DNA of 64,000 bases from positions 434,001 through 498,000 of the forward strand of contig JADLZK010007821.1 of NCBI GenBank assembly GCA_015847255.1, given 5' to 3'. The notes under the pieces were generated by a model. The model did not search any database, was not told the origin of the DNA, and saw only the letters and a program-made list of their open reading frames with translations. The first letter of the stretch is position 1, and each line of letters begins with the position of its first letter. A program made the translations under genes and the position numbers. The stretch comes from Hyparrhenia diplandra. Its lineage: Eukaryota > Streptophyta > Magnoliopsida > Poales > Poaceae. This document shows, piece after piece, positions 55,330 through 64,000 of the stretch.

Positions 55330-57110
55330 TGGATGGTGTTTTGTGACCCAAAAGGGTTGTCATGTATAGGTAGTTAAACATGGTTAAAAGGTCGTCATAC
55401 ATTATATATCCATTCAGTCATGCATCTAAGCCATCATGTAACATTGACATCACACCATCATTTACATAGAACCCAGATCATATAATATATTATATAGTGC
55501 AAATAGGTTCAAATACATCACATAAGTAGGTGGTTTATATATGCCAATAAGCTCATGTATGTAGTTTCTAACAAGACTAAGTATGTAGATCCAAAGCAAT
55601 ACAATAGCTCTCATGTCTCTCATCACAATGTAGAAGCACGTGCACCTCGCAAGAACATGTAGCTCTCATGTCCCCGACTTCCCTATTGCTGTAACTTTTT
55701 AACCGAACAAAAACAAAAAGAAACAAAGGTATAATTAGAAAAAGAAAAAAAAGAGAGTGACCGCAAGGCACCAAATTTGAGATATACTAACTTCTTTATC
55801 ACAACATATACATGAGTTCAACAAAATATGAGACTTCAGAGAACAATGGTGTGGCTGGCCTGCAGGGTGCTTGAACTTGATGTCTTGTTGCACGTTGGAC
55901 AAGGCCTTCTTCTTTGCTCACGAGCGAGGGGTGAGTACCTACATGGGAATTTATTAGGGAACGAGCAATACCCGATTACTTTGCTTCTTTGAGAGAGAAT
56001 ATTCAGTACTAAAATAGATATAACTAGATTAAGCAAGAGCAGCGATATCAAGATTGGGAAAACATTATGTTTTATTAAAAAGGAACAATTTACCTAAACT
56101 GCTGCACTTGGTTACAGATCACATGTAGTAGCAAAAGAATCGGAAGATAATTCAAAGTGCTACTTAAAGCAAACTCCATCGTTACTCTGTGATAAGGCCC
56201 AGCCAAACTAATCATGATTGCAACAAAAAATAGCAGAAACTCCTTATTCTTCTCATTCAAAATGCACATCAATTGATCAGTTTTTTTTACCAAGTTTCAG
56301 ATAGTTACCTATCCTATTGGTTGTCCCACTATCTCAGGATTCCCTTCATTGTGGCAGGAGGCAGCACCAAAGTAGCCTAATAAACAAAATTCAGTCTAAC
56401 TTGAGAACAAAAAAATGGGGTATGAAGTAAACAAATTACTATCAACGAGCACTCCTTGCAATGTTGCATTCAGAGGTAGAGCACACTTGCAAAAAGCCCA
56501 AATCTGAGTAGAGAACATAGAAGCATACGTGTTTGCAATAGCTGTAGTAGAGGTAGCACATAGAAGAGCACACTAGTCAAGGCCTGCACAAAAACGTTAT
56601 TTCAATGTATTACAAAGTTTCACCAAACAGCTAGCTGCTGACCCTAGAAATTAAACCAAGCAGCTCGGAATTAATCAATCAGACCAACAACACTTCAATA
56701 GTTCTGTTTTTTTCATAGAAAAAGAAGACCGTTAGCATTTACTAGTTATAGTATAGAAACACTTCATGTGCAATCTAGAGAGTTTCTTAAAATGGAATTA
56801 TATTAAGACTGAAGTTACGAGGAGGCATATATATATGAAAGCATTTACATTGACTATTTAATTTAGTGCATATACAAATCTATGCATAGCTAGCGGTACC
56901 AAATCGTGCATAGCTACTGCATATTTGGATTGTCTTTGCGGTATTACAAACAAATGTCTTTGCGGTCGCTAACTAGTGGTCCGACACCTCGCATTTATTA
57001 CAGACACCTCACCCGATTTCATTATGAAGGCCTTGTGCTTGGCATTATGGCCGCAAAGAGAAACAAGAAGGAATCACAATGAATCAATCGAAAGCACGAG
57101 TCCGGGGACC
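55330..57110. other. Non-coding interior of the inner CACTA element
   Basis: AT-rich sequence with intron-like character and many short frames but no domain. It may be captured gene sequence in the minus orientation (polypyrimidine/AG-like words on that strand), which I cannot identify. Confidence 0.35.
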
Positions 57111-57520
57111 ACCTTGTAGTGCGTGGCTCGCCGCTCTTCATCCCGCTTTCGAAGCTCCCAAGGGCGACCCGATCGGGAGGGGTGGCCGCCGTGGTCTAGT
57201 TCGTGGCGCCCGTCGCGGGGGGGGAGGCGTGGTGCTCGCCGTCGCCTTTCGATGAGGAGGAGTTGTGCCCCCGCCGGAGAGGGGCGGACACGCCGCCGCC
57301 GCCGTGGGTCGAGGCCGGGGAGCCACGCGTGGGGGACATCATCATCGTCGGTTGGGGGGCGGCGGGGCCCGCCGCGGCTGCGTAGAGGAGGGGGGCGAGG
57401 CCGCGCTGCCGCGTAGGGAGGGCGTGGATCGCGCCGGGCGCCGGCCCCGGAGGCGGGGCCGCGCCGTCGCCGGTGGGGACAGCGGGTCCGCGCGCCGCAG
57501 GTAAGGGGCGGGTGCCACCG
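57111..57520. other. GC-rich block in the inner CACTA element
   Basis: Very GC-rich with open frames on both strands (R/G/P-rich) and no domain. It resembles a first exon plus promoter of a grass gene, oriented minus if joined to the AT-rich stretch on its left. Possible captured 5' gene end. Confidence 0.35.
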
Positions 57521-57884
57521 CGAGGACCGGACTTAGGAGCAGGATTGATCCGGCTTGCTAAATTTCTTTAGGGGGGGCGGCGGGATTTGGGAGAGAAGAG
57601 CGCGGAGGTCAAATTTTCGGAGAGCGCGGCGGGAGTTGAAGCAAGGTGGCCGCGCTGTGTGAATTGGAATCTCGGGAACACGAGGGTGTAGGGTTTGAGA
57701 GGTAGACATAGATTCTAACCGTTCGATCTAGAGATGGATGGTCGATGGTAAGCGATGAGGTTATTGGGCTTGTGAGAAATCTTGGCCCAAGTTCTTTTTT
57801 TCTTTTGCTTTCTATTTCAGAATAGATAAATTATATAAATATATTGACTATAAAATGAATTTAAATGAGAAAGTCAACACCATA

Positions 57885-58750
57885 AATTGGTAGGGTACGA
57901 TTTTAGAAAATTTTAGGGAAAAAATCATCAAATTCGGAGTTCGTATGAGGGAGAAAAACTAGTTACAAGTTTTGGCGACAGATTAAAAAGAAAAATCGTT
58001 CTTGTTCGTCACATGTTCATGATGAACAAGCGATTTCTCTTTTTCCTCGGATTAAAACTTATAACTAGTCGTTCTCCCTCATACGAAAAATCAAATAGTG
58101 ATTCTTTTTCCTAAAAATTTTCTAAAAAATCATTCGCATCACGTTATGGTGTTGGATTGATCACCTCTTCATGCACCAAAATTTGAGCAATTCAAGTTTT
58201 GAATTGAACTTTGACTTCGGTCAAATCTCAGTCAAGCGGAACGAAATGAACTCGGTTGAAAATCTTTTTTGAACATGAAAAGTTTCATAACTCATCGAGA
58301 CCAACAAAGTTTATGTAGATCAAATTTTCATTTGAGGAAGTGATAATAACATGTAGTTCAAATGTAACAAGTCTCTCACATAGTTTCGTGAACTATGTGA
58401 GAGACTTGTTATATTTGAACTACATGTTACTACCACTTTCTCAAATCGAAATTTGACCTACATAAACTTTGTTGGTCTCGATGAGTTATGAAACTTTCGT
58501 TCAAAAGATTTTCATCAGTTCGCTTTGTGTTCCGCTTTGACCGAAGTTTTTGACCTAGTCTCGAAGTTCGAATTCAAAACTTGAATTGCTCAAATTTTGG
58601 TTCATGAAGAGATGAGTGAATCCAACACCATAACGATGATGAAGCATGATTTTTGAAAATTTTAGAAAAAAGAATCACCTCATTTGGGGTTCGTATGAGG
58701 GAGAACGACTAGTTACAAGTTTTAATCCGAGGAAAAAAAAAGAAAAATCG
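57885..58750. repeat. Long imperfect inverted repeat (hairpin), arms about 350 nt
   Basis: Centred on a five-base loop (58,386-58,390) between CACATAGTT and AACTATGTG. The left arm 58,036-58,385 and right arm 58,391-58,740 pair almost throughout, for example CATCGAGACCAACAAAG with CTTTGTTGGTCTCGATG. A third, direct copy of the outer approximately 110 nt (57,885-58,005) forms a second, smaller hairpin with 58,030-58,120, so the unit occurs three times in alternating orientation. Confidence 0.85.
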
Positions 58751-59009
58751 CTCCTTCATGAAGAACACGGGGACGAACAAGACTGATTTCTCTTTTGTAC
58801 TTGGGACATCTGCGTGTATATCATTGATAAGGAAAAAAATAGCCACTTGTAGCACAAAAGAAGGCATGGCGTGGTGGTTTGACTTAGCATTTTTCCTTAC
58901 GAAGCTCTCAATTTCGAATCCTATGTGCCTCATGTTTTTTCAAGTTTTTTTATAGGGTCTAATTACTAAAAAGAAATAAAAGACCCAATTTGACATGAAT
59001 AGATGCTTG

Positions 59010-59070
59010 TCCTCTTGGTTAGTGTACTTCAATTTTGTGCCAAAGGTCTCACGTTCAAATCCCCCGAGTG
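59010..59070 (+). repeat. tRNA-like segment with B box
   Basis: CTTGGTTAGTGTACTTC and GTTCAAATCCCCC are spaced like the A and B boxes of a tRNA-derived promoter. Not a functional tRNA: no acceptor stem is seen. Confidence 0.35.
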
Positions 59071-59164
59071 GGCAACTTTTTGCAATTTAGTTTGATTTAC
59101 CACTTTTTTGCTAGGTAATAACAACATTTCTTTGCGTATATACCTTTGTTTTGACAAATGTACT

Positions 59165-59230
59165 ACTCTAGCACAATGGTTAAGACCCAACCCTACTCTA
59201 CTGCAGGTCTTGGGTTCGATTCGAGTCCAT
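59165..59230 (+). repeat. tRNA-like segment with A and B boxes
   Basis: TAGCACAATGGTTAAG (A box-like) and GGTTCGATTCGAGTCC (B box-like) about 32 bases apart match the internal promoter layout of tRNA-derived SINEs. No full cloverleaf is seen. Confidence 0.4.
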
Positions 59231-59959
59231 CCCCTCCCTGCGGTTTTTTTTTGCCATTTTAAATCCAATTCATTTTTGTGGCGACATCGCCACAAAAACA
59301 TGTAAAATGGTCATAAAATGTCGCAAACATCTTTTCGTCCGGGCATTGCTTTTTGTGACAAAATTTGTTACCTTTTTGTGACACAAAATATGTATCGTCA
59401 CAAATAGTTACGGCACCTCGCTATTTTATGGCGACCCAAAAAAAAAATCGTCATATTAGGGTACATTATATGACGAAAAATAGGCCAAATCACGAGGAAT
59501 TTGTCATAAAAAGACATATTTCTTGTAGTGTCTTCTTTTTAAAGTTAATAGATTCTACCTTCAATTTTGTCTCACAAATTTCTAACTATTTATCTTTGCC
59601 CTACGTGCGGGGAAAATTCTCATGCCTCGAACCCAACTCGAACCAATCTCAGCGGGGACGCTTGGGGAACGCTTGGAAGGTTGGAGGCCGTGGCGTAAAT
59701 TTGTCATGATTTAGGTTGAAAACTTGTGCACTTGAACTTGTGAACTTTGATTTTATGTGAGTTTGTGAACTTGTGGTTGCACTCATGGACATGTGGTTGA
59801 ACTTGTGACTTTGTTGGATCTTATGTAATATATGTGGTATTATGGATTTATCGAGCTATATTTGTGATATTATGCAATGCATTGCTATGTATATATATAT
59901 ATTTATATGTGTCATTTATGTCTTTGGAACAAAAAAAAAAAAAAAAAAAAACACAATTT

Positions 59960-60393
59960 CCGTGTGTTGCTCACGGAAAGAGGCCAAACCTTTCCCGTGA
60001 GTGGTGGCGGCTCACGGAAATCGACAAACATATATCCCGTGAGCACTACTTGGCTCACGGGAAAGAGCCCAGATATCCCGTGAGCCACACGATTAGGCTC
60101 ACGGGATATCACCCCAAAACGCCGTTTCACGCATAACAGGACACGTAGCCCATAGCGGGTTCAACACACCTCCACCGTTGGCGCCCCCGTTAAATCTATC
60201 CCGTGTGCTAAGTGGGATCACGGGGAAAGGATATCCCGTGTGTATATTCGGTGTTCACGGAAAGGGTGATTTCTACGCTTTCGTTCCCGCCACGGCTATC
60301 CCATGTTTTACCCGGGATAGCCTTTCCCGTGAGGAAAAAGGGTATTTCCCGTGAGCAAGGGCCTCACGGGGAAATTGCCTGGTTCCGGTAGTG
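59960..60393. repeat. Right subterminal repeats of the large CACTA element
   Basis: Repeated TTTCCCGTGAG and CTCACGGGA(A/T)A words up to the terminal TTCCGGTAGTG, mirroring the left end at 36.2-36.6 kb. Confidence 0.85.
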
Positions 60394-60750
60394 AGTCATA
60401 TTTTTTGAACGTCGGCGGAAAGAGCGGTTGGGTGATTTTGGGCTGGTAAATTTCTTGTTACTCTAGGTGTTTTGTGACACCATGCCGCCTGGGGCTCGAG
60501 GATCGTGTAATTACGATCCGCTAAACAGCGATACATTAAGGAAAAAGTCCAAATTACCTCCTCCAACTATAACGAAAGTTCATTTTTCCTCCCTCAACGC
60601 TAAAACCAGGACAAATCACCTCCCACAACTTTTCAAACCATACAAATTACCTCTCTCGGCGGTTTTGAGGGCGTATTTACAAGAATATGGCCGGTTTGCC
60701 TTTTCCTTTTTAAAAAAAAAATCCGGTTGAATCTTTGAAAAATCATAGTA
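60394..60750. other. Flank of the CACTA element, MITE-like
   Basis: Bases 60,540-60,680 contain CCAAATTACCTCCTCCAACT and CAAATCACCTCCCACAACTT, a style seen at Mutator-type MITE ends in grasses. No gene. Confidence 0.35.
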
Positions 60751-60754
60751 AATC

Positions 60755-61190
60755 ACAAAAAATCATAAAATGAAAAATCCAATTTTGTTAGACTCCACAT
60801 GATTAGGTCTACACATTGAATATATAATATGATATGATTTAGTACAAAGTTTTTGCTATGAAGGTTTTGTCTTTTTCTTTTATATTTATTTGGTGAATAT
60901 TTAAAAAAATCATAGTAAATCACAGAAAAATTATAAAAACAGAAAATCTATTTTTTATACTACACATGTTCATGTCTACACAGTGAATATATAATATGGT
61001 ATGCTTCAAGTACAAAATTTTTTTATTGTAGCTTTAGATCTATACTTTTGTATAATTTATTGAAATAATTCATAGCCGCAACTTCTATAATTATTTTTTT
61101 TGGACTAAAGCATACCATATTATATATTTAATGTGTAGATCTACTCATGTGGAGTCTAACAAACTTGGATTTTCTCATTTTATTTGTTTC
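60755..61190. repeat. Foldback MITE with direct and inverted units
   Basis: The left end block AAATCCAATTTTGTTAGACT, CCACATGATTAGGTCTACAC and ATATAATATG (about 60,775-60,835) is inverted at about 61,105-61,185 (CATATTATATATTTAATGTG, CTCATGTGGAGTCTAACAAA). A third, direct copy lies at 60,955-61,015. No coding sequence. Confidence 0.65.
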
Positions 61191-61384
61191 TAAACCTTGC
61201 TTGATGTTTGATTTCAATCCCGGTATGTGAAAAAAAAATACATTTGTTTCATATATCTATACATATAGTCCGAATTCGGTGTTCATGCGAATATTAGAGT
61301 CAGGTTTTATCATTTGACATGTTAATGCATATAAAACGTACATCCTAAATGCGTAAAAAACTATCTTAGCTATATGAAAAACCC

Positions 61385-62075
61385 AACGCATACCATGCGT
61401 CGAAGGCTTTGCCGAGTGCCAATTATCGGGCACTTGGCAAAGAGGCCATTTATTGGATGCTAGCCCAAATGCACTCAACAAACACTTGGCACATGACAAA
61501 GTGTTGCTTTGCCGTGTCGGACACTTGGTAAAGAACGGCACCACGACATACTCTATCTTTGCCAAGTGCCGACCCGCAGACACGGCAAAGGGAGCACACA
61601 CATGCTTCACGCGCACCGCCATGTGCTGGCCTTCAAGGGGCCGGCGGCAAAAGCAAAAGTAGAGGACTTTGCCACGTGCCAAGGCAAAGGCACTTTCGGC
61701 AAAGAAAAATGCTTTTGCCTTTGAGTGCAAAAGCATCGACACTTCGGCAAAGTAATGGACTTTGTCGTGTGCTACCGGATTCGGTACACGGCAAAATAAC
61801 GGATCAGGCCGAGCTATGTTACTCGGATCTTTGCAAGGAGGTTGGCGTATCCCGTATCCGTATCCGATACTCGTTGGATGCAGCGAATCACGGATACTCG
61901 GATACACCATTTTAGTGGGTTTTCGTTTGAGAAAGTGTGTATCCGCGTATCGAATACGTATTGTATCGGATACCCGTACCGTATCCGTGTAACATAGGTG
62001 CCGAGTGCCTTTCCATCGGCACTTGGCAAAATCTCCATTAGCGGCAATTTGGCCGCCCCTACACTACTATGTTGT
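61385..62075. mobile_element. CACTA subterminal fragment, TIRs absent
   Basis: Dense GCCGAGTGCC, CACTTGGCAAAG and TTTGCCAAGTGCC repeats in both orientations, the subterminal style of a CACTA family different from the 36-60 kb element but like the fragment at 29.1 kb. No CACTA end is seen. It is interrupted by a foldback element. Confidence 0.6.
61814..61999. mobile_element. Foldback MITE of 186 bp inside the CACTA fragment
   Basis: Ends CTATGTTAC and GTAACATAG are inverted. The interior repeats GTATCCGTATCCGATAC and GTATCGGATAC words. GCCGAG borders both sides (61,808-61,813 and 62,000-62,005), a probable target duplication. Confidence 0.6.
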
Positions 62076-62085
62076 CGGAGAGCAT

Positions 62086-63863
62086 TGTTGACACCTACTA
62101 AAGCATAAAAATACAAGTTTAAAAACATGAATTAAGGGCTAAAGTCAAAGACAAAACATAAGTCTAGGGGTCTAACTAACATAATTCCACGAGTTTTTGG
62201 TATTACGTGACTTTCCGGGGACTTGATAGGAAAATGCAGAGAACAATGGGGAAGGTTCCGAATACTCAAGACAATTACAAGGCAAATAAAGACCAAACTT
62301 ATCCGTGAAGCAAATCAACCCGAAAAGTGGACTAAAACATTCTAGAAGATACCGGAGGACACCGAGAGAAGACGGGGCCGAGGTGGCACTCCACCAGCGG
62401 CGGCGCGCCATGTAGGCCTGGCCGCCGGTGGGCCGGGCCAATCGACCTCAAATTTTATGTCGGGTTTACCACCGACCTTGAGGTTGTATCTACACCGTTG
62501 TTGAAGGTCGGTTTGATCCAAGGGTTGATGTTCATTGCCAAGTACTATATAAGAAGACCGGTGACCACGAGGTCGATAACAATTTCATTATCAATCATAT
62601 TCATCCAAGTCCAAAACCAAGTCTAGACCTAAGCTCTAGTTCATACTAGAAGTAGATTAGCTACATAACTAGTTCTAGTTGAAGATCAAGTTCATCTTGA
62701 GTTCCCGATAGTCAAGAAGTAGCAAGGATCGTTCTTGAGACTTCTCTCTTGTATTCAATCTCGTAAGTTCTCTTATATTTAGAATACAATTGTTATGGCT
62801 TTGATCTTTATAATTATTATATTCTTGTTGCTATGTGTTTATGCTTGCTATGATTATATATTTAGTTTAGTAAGATTGCTTTATATTTTATGCATGGAAT
62901 TGTATAGCACTCATATAGATGATCACTATTTGGGTGATAAGCAATGTGTAAACGTGGTGTTTATACAACGTTTATCGCAATTGCACCCTACATTCAGGTC
63001 GTGTGGTAGATCGCGGGGGTGACAGCCCTGTTGAGTCCTTTGGAGTCCACCCTCCGAATGTAGGACACGTCGAGCTTTTAATTACGAAGATGAACAAGTT
63101 TCGATCCTTGCTTGTCTTTGGTAATGCTTGCCATGTATAGAAGTAATCTAATCTTGCCATGATAGCTAGATGTATTGCACTAATTGTAGTATTCATAGAT
63201 GTATATTAATTAAGAGTATCTTAGGAATATTCATTCTAGTCTAATTTATAACATGCTAATTACTTGTATGATATTAGTGGCATAGGTTAATCCTAGACTT
63301 GGACAATTATCATTATATTATTTATCTTTATCTTGGACTTATCCTGTTGAGTTATGTTTGATGCTCATGGCTACTCGCATTATAATATTGTAAAGTGAAT
63401 GATCTCATAAATAAATCATAATATAAATCATTAGATAGTTCTTCTCTCTACCTTTCCATAGACTCCCTTCCCTGTGGTAAAATATAAATACGATACGGAT
63501 TACCCCGGTGAAGTGCTACAATTGGTATTTCTATACGTGCGCTGCGGATATCATGTTCAATCTTTTATCAAGGCCAATCTATAAATACCATGCCCCGCAT
63601 TTCTTTGAGCGTTATTGCTAGGGTGACGAGACTAGTGTATAGGTAATGCCTAGAAATGAGTGGTATACCTTGAGTTCATATCCTGGTGAGATTAATTCCA
63701 CTATGGATAATGTGGCTAAGCTACATCCCACTACTAACACCGCCTAACTTCGCTTTATTGGATCATGAGGTTAATCCCATATCCAAGCTAACATGATTAG
63801 ATAGATATCCCATATATATTTTCTCTCGCCTTCCTAATTAGGATCGTGTTAGAAATATCAACA
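62086..63863 (+). repeat. 5' LTR of an element running off the window, 1778 bp
   Basis: Starts TGTTGACACC and ends ATATCAACA. It is followed at once by AGCATTTTCGCCGTTGCCGG, a tRNA-Asp-type primer site with a few bases lost. A TATA box (TACTATATAAGAAG, about 62,543-62,556) and a promoter-like 3' half are present. The end words match those of the 43.1-52.9 kb element, so it belongs to a related gypsy family; the fragment at 30.8-31.4 kb is another relative. Confidence 0.75.
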
Positions 63864-64000
63864 AGCATTTTCGCCGTTGCCGGAAGGCGTAGTCTATCCA
63901 GAAAAATAAATTTTTTCTTGACTTTTGTTTTTCAAAACTTTCCTAGTTTGGAAGAGCATAGTCAATATCTTAATTTCGAAAAATGTTTTTCAAAACTCTA
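63864..64000 (+). mobile_element. Primer site and 5' leader of the truncated element
   Basis: Holds the primer-binding region and AT-rich leader; gag would start beyond the window edge. Confidence 0.65.

Larger units (their letters stand above)
55045..59530. mobile_element. Inner CACTA element, 4.5 kb, with TCT target duplication
   Basis: The left end CACCGCAAGAAATTTGGCTT matches the reverse complement of the right end, CACTACAAGAAATATGTCTT, at most positions. TCT is duplicated at 55,042-55,044 and 59,531-59,533. Subterminal TGTCATA/TGACGA/GTCACAAA words are dense at 55,060-55,330 and 59,280-59,520. No transposase was recognised, so it is non-autonomous. It contains a GC-rich block, a long hairpin and tRNA-like words. 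Confidence 0.8.
36236..60393 (+). mobile_element. Large CACTA (En/Spm) transposon, 24.2 kb with two nested insertions
   Basis: The left end CACTACCGGAATTC and the reverse complement of the right end, CACTACCGGAACC, share the first 11 bases. AGT flanks both sides (36,233-36,235 and 60,394-60,396), the 3-bp duplication made by CACTA elements. Subterminal TCCCGTGAG/CTCACGGGA words are dense at 36,236-36,620, again at 37,440-37,660, and at 59,960-60,380. Transposase-type (TNP2) and second-gene (TNPA-like) coding sequence lies inside. Subtracting the retrotransposon (43,106-52,931 plus 5 bp) and the inner CACTA (55,045-59,530 plus 3 bp) leaves about 9.8 kb. Confidence 0.9.

Noticed and set aside
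57123..57504. Arginine-rich ORFs in the GC-rich block
   Set aside because: Open on both strands, no domain, and within a transposon; reported only as a possible captured gene end.
59010..59230. Functional tRNA genes
   Set aside because: Only promoter-like boxes are present; no acceptor stem or anticodon arm can be drawn.

Overview
This is plant nuclear DNA, almost certainly from a grass (Poaceae) and possibly a rice relative. The pointers are intron-bearing genes with GC-rich first exons, a monocot-type CYP51H-like P450, grass-expanded F-box/DUF295 and MATH families, and about 45 kb of recognisable transposable elements. There are no bacterial features. The genus cannot be fixed from this sequence.

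Layout. (1) 124-3932: a ten-exon gene for an NVL/CDC48C-type double AAA+ ATPase whose frame is broken by three one-base excesses. (2) 4373-4830: a broken MATH-domain gene. (3) 5.7-13.7 kb: a degenerate minus-strand Ty3/gypsy element of Tat type with one recognisable LTR and a seven-unit tandem array at its 3' side. (4) 13.9-20 kb: a mosaic of same-strand host gene fragments (plastid sugar transporter, FAR1 domain, NF-YA domain, importin beta) mixed with hAT-like elements and small retroposons. (5) 21.4-23.0 kb: an RNase H fragment and a 714-bp non-autonomous hAT element with an 8-bp target duplication. (6) 23.7-28.5 kb: one intact F-box/DUF295 gene, a second broken copy 94 bp downstream, and a third scrambled copy fused to MATH sequence. 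(7) 28.9-36.0 kb: CACTA, LINE, SINE and LTR remnants, a candidate SPO11/TOP6A-like fragment, and a minus-strand CYP51H-like P450 with frame breaks plus a partial duplicate of it 5.8 kb away. (8) 36,236-60,393: one large CACTA element (CACTACCGGAA ends, AGT target duplication) containing a 9.8-kb Ty3/gypsy element (43,106-52,931, target duplication AGGAG) and a second CACTA element (55,045-59,530, target duplication TCT). (9) 60.4-64.0 kb: foldback MITEs, another CACTA subterminal piece and the 5' LTR of an element that leaves the window.

The only coding region that reads cleanly from ATG to stop and looks like a working host gene is the F-box gene at 23,685-24,863. The CDC48C-like gene is otherwise complete, with conserved ATPase motifs and usable splice sites. 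Its breaks are small and two lie in homopolymers, so sequence error is a real alternative to pseudogenisation. The two LTRs of the 9.8-kb element support this caution: they are identical over long AT-rich stretches but differ by clustered small indels and changes at CG-rich sites.

The most interesting structures are the datable three-level nest at 36-60 kb, a hairpin with roughly 350-nt arms inside the inner CACTA element (57.9-58.75 kb), a CCGATCGGC-type hairpin motif repeated four times in the 9.8-kb retrotransposon, and the multi-gene capture mosaic at 13.9-16.5 kb.
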